From DATLLJ01 sp035537875 (GTDB lineage Bacteria > Acidobacteriota > Vicinamibacteria > Vicinamibacterales > CAVVIG01): 64,000 bases of DNA. Under the pieces are notes generated by a model. The model was not told where the DNA came from. It worked only from the letters and a program-made list of their open reading frames with translations, and searched no databases. This document shows, in pieces, positions 42,156 to 49,256 of the stretch (the stretch's first letter is position 1; every line of letters begins with the position of its first letter). A program made the translations under genes and the position numbers. The DNA lies in the NCBI GenBank assembly GCA_035537875.1, contig DATLLJ010000105.1:1-64000 (forward strand). Reading direction: 5' to 3'.

Positions 42156-42442
42156 CCGAGGACCCGGGGGACGCGAAACAGGCCGTGGCGGGTGGCCGGA
42201 TCCGGGGCGTTGGCCAGCGCCTGCTCCGGGGTCAGCGACGGGATCACCGTGTCCGGTCGATCCGACGGATACCGCGTCACCACGCTGGCGGTCGGCGGGA
42301 TGCTTGTCGTGTCCACCTGCTGCACTTCGTCGGCATAGGCCAGGATCTCGCCGAGCTGGCGCGCGAACAGCTCTATCTCATGCGGGTCGAGCTCGAGTTG
42401 CGCGAGCGCGGCGATAGCGTGGACCTGTTCGCGTGTGAACAT
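42152..42442 (-). CDS. gatC: amidotransferase subunit C
   Basis: 96 residues from ATG 42442, the normal GatC start (FTREQVHAIAALAQLEL); the frame is open upstream without homology. GatC wraps around GatA and GatB to hold the complex together. TGA overlaps the gatA ATG by 4 bp. The upstream amrB start is 85 bp away on the opposite strand. Confidence 0.93.
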   Translation of the reverse strand: MFTREQVHAIAALAQLELDPHEIELFARQLGEILAYADEVQQVDTTSIPPTASVVTRYPSDRPDTVIPSLTPEQALANAPDPATRHGLFRVPRVLG

Positions 42443-42527
42443 GGCAAATTCTACAATGGACGATCGACGGTCAGCCGAGCCGATGATGTCACGACGGCTG
42501 ACGCGGCCGTCAAATCGTACATCGAAG

Positions 42528-43388
42528 ATGCCTGTTCGGAGATCTTCCATCGCCGGCACCTGGTATCCGGGATCGGCAGCAGCGCTGGCCGCCGCCGTCG
42601 ACGGTTATCTCGCGGACGCGGAATCCCAGGAGGGCGCGGTTATGCACGGGGGCGACCTGCTTGCCCTTGTCGCGCCTCACGCCGGACTGGTCTATTCAGG
42701 GCCGGTTGCGGCTCACGCATACCGGCTCCTCCGGAATCGGCGGTTCGATGTGGCCATCCTGGTGGGCCCTTCCCACTTCACGGCATTCGACGGTGTCGCG
42801 GTCGTCCCCGATGGCGGGTTCGAGACGCCGCTTGGCGTGGTGGCGATCGACGCCGGCTGCGTGGCCGACCTTCGGCGGGCGACCGCGGCGGTACGCGAGC
42901 ATGGTCCGGCCCACGCCCGCGAGCATTCGCTCGAGATGCAGTTGCCGTTCCTTCAACGCCTTGCGCCGGCGACGGCGATCGTGCCGCTGCTCATGGGTGA
43001 GCAGACTGCCGGTTTGGCCGAGGAGCTCGGCGGGGCTCTGGCGGCGGTCGTGAAGGGCCGACGTGCGCTGCTCGTGGCCAGCACGGATTTGTCGCACTAT
43101 CACGACGCGGCGACTGCGGCGACGCTCGATGCGGTCGTCATCCGGTGCGTCAGCGACTTCGATCCCGACGGACTTCAGCGCGCCCTGGATCGTCGGCCCG
43201 ACCACGCGTGCGGCGGGGGACCGACGGTTGCAGTCATGCGTGCGGCTCGGGATCTGGGTGGCCGTCAGGCGAGGGTGCTGCGCTACGCCGACTCGGGTGA
43301 CGTCTCAGGCGACAAGCAGTCGGTCGTAGGGTACCTAGCCGCCGCTCTCGGCACCTTCACGGGCGCTAACGAGGTCCCTCTGCCGTGA
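42528..43388 (+). CDS. amrB: AmmeMemoRadiSam system protein B (MEMO1-like)
   Basis: 286 residues from ATG 42528 (PVRRSSIAGTWYPGSAAALAAAVDG, the usual opening). Histidines of VAPHAGLVYSGPVA, VGPSHFTAFDG and STDLSHYHD, with a cysteine in CGGGPTVAVM, form the class III dioxygenase-like metal site of MEMO proteins. The biological role is not settled; family members bind copper or iron and go with AmrA and a radical SAM protein. The last two bases overlap the start of amrA. Confidence 0.9.
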   Translation: MPVRRSSIAGTWYPGSAAALAAAVDGYLADAESQEGAVMHGGDLLALVAPHAGLVYSGPVAAHAYRLLRNRRFDVAILVGPSHFTAFDGVAVVPDGGFETPLGVVAIDAGCVADLRRATAAVREHGPAHAREHSLEMQLPFLQRLAPATAIVPLLMGEQTAGLAEELGGALAAVVKGRRALLVASTDLSHYHDAATAATLDAVVIRCVSDFDPDGLQRALDRRPDHACGGGPTVAVMRAARDLGGRQARVLRYADSGDVSGDKQSVVGYLAAALGTFTGANEVPLP

Positions 43389-43972
43389 CCAGCGACGTCG
43401 ATCGCCAGCGGCTGCTGCAGATGGCACGGCACGCGATGGTGGCCCATGTGACCGGCTGTGCGCCGACCGCAGAGGTGTTCGGATCCGAACCGCTCGACCG
43501 TTGCGGCGGCGCCTTCGTCACGATCCACCGTCATGGCGAGCTGCGCGGGTGCATCGGCCACCTCGAGGCGACCGCGCTGCTGACGCGTGTCATCCGCGAA
43601 TGTGCGGTCGCTGCGTGCAGCGCGGATCCGCGCTTCCAGCCGGTCGGCGATGTCGAATTGCCTGACCTGGAAATCGAGTTGTCGTTGCTCGGTCCGTTCG
43701 AGCCGATTTCGTCGCCTGCCGAGTTCGAAGTGGGACGGCACGGCCTTGTCGTGGAGCGACACCGACTGCGGGGTCTCCTGCTCCCACAGGTTGCGACGGA
43801 GTGGGAATGGGATCGTGAAACCTTCCTCGCGCAGACTTGTCACAAGGCGGGGCTGCCTCGAGACGCGTGGCGCCACGGCGCCAAGATCTGGCGCTTCGAA
43901 GCCGAAGTGTTTTCGGACGCGCGTTTCCCGGATGTCAATCCACCTTCGAGATCAACTCGCGAAGGACGTTGA
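43385..43972 (+). CDS. amrA: AmmeMemoRadiSam system protein A (AMMECR1 domain)
   Basis: 195 residues from a GTG start overlapping amrB by 4 bp (GTGA). The AMMECR1 fold is shown by GGAFVTIHRHGELRGCIGHLEA with the family's invariant RGCIG, plus DLEIELSLLGPFEPI and WRFEAEVF. Its activity is unknown, though it recurs with AmrB and AmrS. The third member, the radical SAM AmrS, is not here. Its 3' end overlaps the 3' end of nfo on the other strand by 38 bp. Confidence 0.9.
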   Translation: MTSDVDRQRLLQMARHAMVAHVTGCAPTAEVFGSEPLDRCGGAFVTIHRHGELRGCIGHLEATALLTRVIRECAVAACSADPRFQPVGDVELPDLEIELSLLGPFEPISSPAEFEVGRHGLVVERHRLRGLLLPQVATEWEWDRETFLAQTCHKAGLPRDAWRHGAKIWRFEAEVFSDARFPDVNPPSRSTREGR

Positions 43973-44816
43973 GGTTTCGCTCGTCGAGCGGATCGACGGC
44001 GACGAGCGTCGGGGACCGTCGCTCCGTCTTGGGCGTTTCGAGCAGCATCGGCAGTCCCTGAAACCGGCGATCGTTCAGCAGGCGGCGGAAGGGCTCGAGG
44101 CCGATGCACCCCTGGCCGATGTGATCGTGCCGATCGACCCGGCTGCCGAGCGGCCGTTTCGAGTCGTTGAGATGAAAAAGCTTGAGGCGATCGAGTCCGA
44201 TGAGGCGCTCGAAGCGCTCGAAGGTGCCGGCATAGCCGGTCGGCGACACGATATCGTAGCCGGACGCAAGCAGGTGACAGGTGTCGAGGCACACGCCGAT
44301 GCGATCGTGGCCGTTCGTCTGCGCGATGATGTAGGCAATCTGTTCGAACGTCGCGCCGAGCGACGTCCCCTGCCCGGCCGTGTGCTCGAGGATGACCATC
44401 GTCTTGGTGCGACGCTGGGCGGTCAACAGCGCGCACAGGCCCTCCGCGATCAGATCGAGACCCGTTCCCTCGCTGCCGGCGGTGTAGCAGCCCGGATGCA
44501 GCACTACCCCGAGCAGCCCGAGGGCCCGGGCGCGCTCCATCTCGTCTGCCATCGCCTCCAGGGATTGCTGGCGCAGCTGCGGCTGCGCCGCCGCCAGGTT
44601 GATCAGGTAGCTCGCATGCGACACGACGGGATTGAGACCGGCCGCGCGGACCCTGCTGCGAAACGCCCTGGCCTCTGATGCGGTGAGCTCGCGGCCCCGC
44701 CATTGGTTGGCGTTCTTGCTGAAGATCTGAAACGCATCGCAGCGGTGGGCCACGGCCCGCTCGACGGCGAGCGGCAACCCGCCCGCGACGGACATGTGAG
44801 CCCCGAGGCGGATCAT
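43935..44816 (-). CDS. nfo: endonuclease IV
   Basis: 293 residues from ATG 44816, the family start (IRLGAHMSVAGGLPLAVERA). The trinuclear zinc site is seen in HMSVAGG, SHASYLINLA, LHPGCYTAGS, ILEHTAGQG, VCLDTCHLLASGYD and LFHLNDSKRPLGS with RHDHIGQG. It incises abasic sites and some oxidised bases in DNA repair. The frame continues upstream through an octamer array but the signature start is clear. Length is normal. Confidence 0.95.
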   Translation of the reverse strand: MIRLGAHMSVAGGLPLAVERAVAHRCDAFQIFSKNANQWRGRELTASEARAFRSRVRAAGLNPVVSHASYLINLAAAQPQLRQQSLEAMADEMERARALGLLGVVLHPGCYTAGSEGTGLDLIAEGLCALLTAQRRTKTMVILEHTAGQGTSLGATFEQIAYIIAQTNGHDRIGVCLDTCHLLASGYDIVSPTGYAGTFERFERLIGLDRLKLFHLNDSKRPLGSRVDRHDHIGQGCIGLEPFRRLLNDRRFQGLPMLLETPKTERRSPTLVAVDPLDERNLNVLRELISKVD

Positions 44817-44825
44817 CGGGGGGAA

Positions 44826-44865
44826 ATTGCAGGATTGCAGAATTGCAGGATTGCAGGATTGCAGA
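44826..44865 (+). repeat. five ATTGCAGG octamers, left arm
   Basis: ATTGCAGG ATTGCAGA ATTGCAGG ATTGCAGG ATTGCAGA directly upstream of nfo (minus-strand start at 44816). The inverted counterpart is at 44977-45008. Confidence 0.9.
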
Positions 44866-44976
44866 TGGCAAGGCGCAAAGGGCTGTATCCGGATTGAAAC
44901 CGACAAGGCAGAGTCAACGTGCGGATCGGCATGGGCACGTACTTATCCGTTCCTTCCCAACTTCGTTCTTACCTTT

Positions 44977-45008
44977 CTGCAATCCTGCAATCCTGCAATC
45001 CTGCAATT
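44977..45008 (-). repeat. four CTGCAATC octamers, right arm
   Basis: CTGCAATC CTGCAATC CTGCAATC CTGCAATT is the reverse complement of the left arm. The 111 bp between the arms contain no gene and no obvious promoter, so the spacer between nfo and the YdjM-like gene consists largely of this structure. Confidence 0.9.
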
Positions 45009-45010
45009 CT

Positions 45011-46150
45011 CTATTGCGCCCCTATCCTTACCGTCGCCGTGAACAGCGACGTCCGGCGCCTCTGCAGCGGCGTGTTTTCGCCCGACCCGGTGTCGAATCG
45101 CATGTCCCTGATCTGGACCGTCACGCCCCCGGATGAATCGGCGACAACCTGAGCCTGGGGAAAGCGTGCGAAGTCGAGCAGCGCTCGGACCGTAGGCGCC
45201 CGAGCCGCTTCATCGGTGAAGGCGTTCCGCTCATCGGAAATCCTCGTGGAGATGGCGGTCAACAACCCGGCCGGAGGAGTGCGACTCCGGAGTCGAGCAT
45301 CGGTGACGTCGATGTCGTAAAGGTCGTACGCGTTCGACGTTCGGGCGATGACCCGCCATCTGAACGGCGACAGGAACCTGGGAATCGCGGCGGTCTCAAG
45401 CAGGCATGGCCGGGCCCCGCTCCGGCCTGCATCGCGGGTCTCAGCCACCGTTGACCTCGCAAGAGAAGCGCCGAAGCCGGACATGGTGCCCGGCGAGACC
45501 GGGCCCGGCCACGAAGAGATCAGCGTGCCGCGTGACTGCGTCGCCGGATCGCACGGCCGTGGCAGCGTGGGGCTGAACAGCCGATCGGCCCTCTTCAGCG
45601 CTTCCTGGTGTGCGAACGTACGCAGTCCGTAGTTGGCCACCATCAACGTCAACACGATGGCGACGCTCACGCGGCGTGACCCGTCGGATCGTCCTCCGAG
45701 CAGCAGGCCGCCCGCCAAAACGGCCAGCAGGTAGACGTCCACGATGGGCATGATGTCGATCGCGAACCATCGCCAGCTAAAGGGACTCAGAAAACGCGTC
45801 CCATACGAGGTCGGCAGGTCCATCAGAATGTGTGCAAACACACCGACGACGGAAATCGCGACCAGCCTCGTGAAGGGTGTGGCGGGTCCGTCCATTTGCC
45901 CGCCACGTAGGAGCCTGCGTCCGGTCCACACGATGGCGGCAGTCAGCAACCCGAGGCCGACGATCCCCAACGGTCCGTGCGTCGGTCCCCGGTGCCAGGC
46001 GAGATAGCTGGCGCCCCCGCTCATCGCCGCGACGATGTCGGAATCGGGCGCGCTCGAGGCCAGCACGAGAGCGGCCGTGGCCCCGCGTCCGCGGCCGAGC
46101 GGCGTTCGCGCGAGCGTCAGGGCGAAGAGCGTATGCGTGACGTTGTCCAT
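45011..46150 (-). CDS. YdjM-like membrane-bound metal-dependent hydrolase
   Basis: 379 residues from ATG 46150. The start DNVTHTLFALTLARTPL is typical for the LexA-regulated YdjM family. Histidines in WHRGPTHGPLG and an aspartate in ILMDLPTSYGTRFLSPFSWRWF are probable metal ligands in this four- to five-helix membrane protein, and the C-terminal half is a soluble domain unlike the short family members. The physiological substrate is unknown. It runs divergently from the nuclease gene with a 24-bp gap. Confidence 0.82.
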   Translation of the reverse strand: MDNVTHTLFALTLARTPLGRGRGATAALVLASSAPDSDIVAAMSGGASYLAWHRGPTHGPLGIVGLGLLTAAIVWTGRRLLRGGQMDGPATPFTRLVAISVVGVFAHILMDLPTSYGTRFLSPFSWRWFAIDIMPIVDVYLLAVLAGGLLLGGRSDGSRRVSVAIVLTLMVANYGLRTFAHQEALKRADRLFSPTLPRPCDPATQSRGTLISSWPGPVSPGTMSGFGASLARSTVAETRDAGRSGARPCLLETAAIPRFLSPFRWRVIARTSNAYDLYDIDVTDARLRSRTPPAGLLTAISTRISDERNAFTDEAARAPTVRALLDFARFPQAQVVADSSGGVTVQIRDMRFDTGSGENTPLQRRRTSLFTATVRIGAQ

Positions 46151-46174
46151 CGTTCGTGTTGCTATATTACCGGG

Positions 46175-47023
46175 ATGCTCCGCCTGGGCACGCTGGCCCT
46201 GCTGCTGACGATGATTCCGGCGCCAACGTTCGCGTGGGGGGCCGCAGCGCACCGCTTCATCATGGGCCGCGCGATCGAGCTGCTGCCTGCCGACATCCGA
46301 CCCTTCTTCGAACGCCACCGCGCCGAGCTCACGCTGCGCGTCAACGATCCGGATACCTGGCGCGTGGTGGGCTGGCCGGACGACTCGAACCACTTCGTCG
46401 ATTTCGGCCGGGCAGAGCTCGGGCCATATCCGTTTGCGGCGCTTCCCCGCGAATACAGCGCGGCTCTCGAGAAGTTCGGTGCCGGCGGGCTCGCGCGGAT
46501 TGGCACGCTGCCGTGGCGCGAGGCCGAGCAGTTCGGTAATCTCCGACGCGCGTTCGAGTCGTTCAGACGGAACTTCGCCTTCGCGGCCAGCGATACGACG
46601 CTGTTCGCCGCCGTCGCCAGCCATTACTTGCAGGATGCGCACATGCCGCTGCACGCCAGCAACAACAGTGACGGGCAATTGACCGGCCAGAACGGTGTGC
46701 ATGCGCGGTTCGAAACGGCGCTCTTCGAGCGCTACGAAACCAGGCTGACGATTCGCCCTCCGCCTGCCGCGCCGGTGAAGGACGCCCGCGAGACGGCGTT
46801 CACGACGTTGCTGGCAAGCCACCAGCTTTCCGGCCTCCTGCTGCAGGCTGACAAGGACGCGGCGGGGCCGACGAAGCGTTACGACGATCAGTACTTCGAT
46901 CGGTTCTTTGCGAATGCGAGGGAGCTCCTCGAGCAGCAGATCAGCCGATCGATTTCGGCGACGGCGGCGCTCATCACCGGGGCGTGGGAGGCCGCGGGCA
47001 AGCCGACGGTCAGAGCCCGCTGA
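46175..47023 (+). CDS. S1/P1-nuclease or zinc-phospholipase-C-like secreted protein
   Basis: 282 residues with a signal peptide (LRLGTLALLLTMIPAPTFA) whose cut exposes WGAAAHRF, the N-terminal tryptophan used as zinc ligand in this family. Other zinc ligands are in SHYLQDAHMPLHAS and NGVHARFE. Enzymes of this fold hydrolyse single-stranded nucleic acid or phospholipids in the periplasm or outside; which applies cannot be told. The start (46175) is chosen for the leader; a longer frame overlaps the YdjM gene. Confidence 0.83.
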   Translation: MLRLGTLALLLTMIPAPTFAWGAAAHRFIMGRAIELLPADIRPFFERHRAELTLRVNDPDTWRVVGWPDDSNHFVDFGRAELGPYPFAALPREYSAALEKFGAGGLARIGTLPWREAEQFGNLRRAFESFRRNFAFAASDTTLFAAVASHYLQDAHMPLHASNNSDGQLTGQNGVHARFETALFERYETRLTIRPPPAAPVKDARETAFTTLLASHQLSGLLLQADKDAAGPTKRYDDQYFDRFFANARELLEQQISRSISATAALITGAWEAAGKPTVRAR

Positions 47024-47107
47024 AGGGTCGCACCCTGCAGGTGCCGTGAGCGTGAATCTACGCTAAAATGACCGCCTCAACTTTTAACTCCCCATATCCC
47101 CAGATTC

Positions 47108-47893
47108 TTGAGCCGCCGAATTCTCATCGCCGTCTGCCTCACGCTCTGCCTCGCATCGACCGGGTTGGCTCAGCAGACGCCCCTGCCCGACGCGCCAACC
47201 TCCCCGGAGTTCCTATCGCGGTACGACTTTCAGCTGTCGGCCGCGGCGCTGGCCAACGACGACACTCGGTATTCGTGGGACGTGCATTTCGGCGGCGACA
47301 TCGACGTCGTCGACTTCGTGCGCGGGCGCGTGGCGAGCTATATGGATTACCAGGCGATGCTGGGCGACGAGCTCCGGCCCTTCGATCCGAACCAGGGGAA
47401 CTACATCCTCGAGCTGTCGACGTCGTATCGGATTCAGCGTACGGAAGTCGCCGCGATATTCCATCACGTGTCGCGTCATCTGAGCGACCGCGCGAAAGTG
47501 ATTCCCGTCGCCTGGAACATTCTCGGCGTCCGCGCCCTGCGACGGATGACGTTGCGGGACACGACGTTTGACCTCGTCGCCGATGTCGGGGGGACGACGC
47601 AGCACGTGAACGTGGATTACCGGGTGTCGGGCAATCTGGACGTCGTGGCACGCCGCCCGCTCACGCCGCGGGTGGGGCTGTTCGCCCGCGGCGTGGGACA
47701 CGTCATGGGCGTTACCGACGAGAAAGGGCGGCCCACTCAGTTTGGGGGGCTCGTCGAGGGCGGGATTCGGCTGATCGGGGAAGCCGCCGTCGGCGAGCTG
47801 TTCATGGGCTACGAGCGCCGGTTTGACGCCGATCCGCTCGATTTCGAGGCACAGCGATGGTTTCTGGTGGGATTTCGTGCGCTTCGGCGATAA
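47108..47893 (+). CDS. putative outer-membrane protein
   Basis: 261 residues. The start is TTG at 47108, giving a signal peptide (RRILIAVCLTLCLASTGLAQ). The mature part has amphipathic strands (YDFQLSAAALAN, YILELSTSYRI, FDLVADVGGTTQHVNVDYRV) and ends with the aromatic-rich FLVGFRALRR, consistent with a beta-barrel. No named family recognised. It may share transcription with the following M16 pair. Confidence 0.6.
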   Translation: MSRRILIAVCLTLCLASTGLAQQTPLPDAPTSPEFLSRYDFQLSAAALANDDTRYSWDVHFGGDIDVVDFVRGRVASYMDYQAMLGDELRPFDPNQGNYILELSTSYRIQRTEVAAIFHHVSRHLSDRAKVIPVAWNILGVRALRRMTLRDTTFDLVADVGGTTQHVNVDYRVSGNLDVVARRPLTPRVGLFARGVGHVMGVTDEKGRPTQFGGLVEGGIRLIGEAAVGELFMGYERRFDADPLDFEAQRWFLVGFRALRR

Positions 47894-47900
47894 TCGGCGC

Positions 47901-49256
47901 ATGGGATTTGTCACACGTCCAGTCGCCGCGGTCGCACTGGCGGCGACCATCTTCGCGCTGGTCACCCTGACGCCGGCGGCCGCCGTTCGGCCTCCCAAGC
48001 TTCAATATCAGCTGCATACGCTGCCCAACGGGCTCACTGTCGTGCTGTCGGAGGACCATTCGACGCCGATCGTGCACGTGCAGCTCTGGTATCACGTCGG
48101 GTCGAAGAACGAGAAGCCAGGCCGGACCGGGTTTGCGCACCTTTTCGAGCACCTGATGTTCAAGGGCTCCAAGAACGTGTCGCCCGAAGGCCACACGTCG
48201 ATGATTTCCGGACGGGGCGGACAGAGCAACGCCTACACGACCGAAGACGAGACCGTGTTCTGGTCGACGCTGCCCGCGAGCGATCTGCCGCTGGCCCTGT
48301 GGCTCGAAGCCGATCGGATGGCCACGCTGCGGATTGACAGGGAAACCTTTGCGAACGAGCGCGACGTGGTCAAGGAGGAGCGACGGCTGCGCGTCGACAA
48401 CCAGCCCTTCGGACGCCTGAACGAGATCATCTACGAACAGGCGTTCACCACCCATCCGTACAAGCATCCCACTATCGGCAGCATGGAGGACCTGGAAGCG
48501 GCGTCGGTCGACGACGTGCGCGACTTCTACAGGACCTACTACGTGCCGTCGAATGCGACCCTTGCCGTCGTCGGCGACTTCGAATCGGCCCAGGCGCTCG
48601 ATTTGGTGACTCAGTACTTCGGACGCATCCCCAAGCCAGCGAATGAGGTGCCGCGCGACATCCCGGAAGAGCCTGCGCAAAAAGGGGAGAAGCGGGTGAC
48701 GGTGTCTGAACCGTGGCCGCTTCCTGCCGTGGTCGTCGCCTATCACATTACCCGGGACGGCCACCGGGACGCCTATCCGCTGCATGTCGCAGCCAAGGTC
48801 CTCTCCGACGGCCAGAGCTCGCGCATCTATCAGGACCTCATCTACGAGAAGCAGATGGCCGTGGCCGCTTTCGGCCAGGCGAACCTCATCGAGCATCCGA
48901 ATCTCTTCTATGCCGTCGCCATCGTGCAGCCGGGCCATACCACGGAGGCGGCGGCCAATGCGCTGATTGCACAGTTCGAGCGGCTCATATCCGAACCGGT
49001 CAGCGATCACGAGCTGCAGCGAACGAAGAACCAGTGGGCGCGCGACTACGTCCTCAGCCGCGAGTCGAACCAGCAGAAAGCGCAGCACCTGGCGCACGCG
49101 ATCGTGATCCACGGCGACGTCAAGACCGCGGACGGCGAGTTCGATATCTTCCAGAGCATCACCACGGCGGACATTCAGCGAGTCGCGCAAACCTACTTCC
49201 GGCCGGAGAACCGGCTGGTCCTGACAGTGCTGCCGTCAGGGAGGACAGGGCAATGA
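47901..49256 (+). CDS. M16 zinc peptidase, catalytic subunit
   Basis: 451 residues with a signal peptide (VAAVALAATIFALVTLTPAAA). The inverted zinc motif HxxEH is FAHLFEHLMF, with the third ligand in ERDVVKEERR about 75 residues later, so the enzyme should be active. Downstream M16_C signatures include YVPSNATLAVVGDF and GQSSRIYQDLI. It cuts peptides in the periplasm. Its stop overlaps the ATG of the next gene (ATGA), which encodes an inactive partner. Confidence 0.92.
   Translation: MGFVTRPVAAVALAATIFALVTLTPAAAVRPPKLQYQLHTLPNGLTVVLSEDHSTPIVHVQLWYHVGSKNEKPGRTGFAHLFEHLMFKGSKNVSPEGHTSMISGRGGQSNAYTTEDETVFWSTLPASDLPLALWLEADRMATLRIDRETFANERDVVKEERRLRVDNQPFGRLNEIIYEQAFTTHPYKHPTIGSMEDLEAASVDDVRDFYRTYYVPSNATLAVVGDFESAQALDLVTQYFGRIPKPANEVPRDIPEEPAQKGEKRVTVSEPWPLPAVVVAYHITRDGHRDAYPLHVAAKVLSDGQSSRIYQDLIYEKQMAVAAFGQANLIEHPNLFYAVAIVQPGHTTEAAANALIAQFERLISEPVSDHELQRTKNQWARDYVLSRESNQQKAQHLAHAIVIHGDVKTADGEFDIFQSITTADIQRVAQTYFRPENRLVLTVLPSGRTGQ

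Noticed and set aside
29461..45008. CRISPR interpretation of the repeat arrays
   Set aside because: Units are 7-8 bp without spacers, no cas gene exists in the window.
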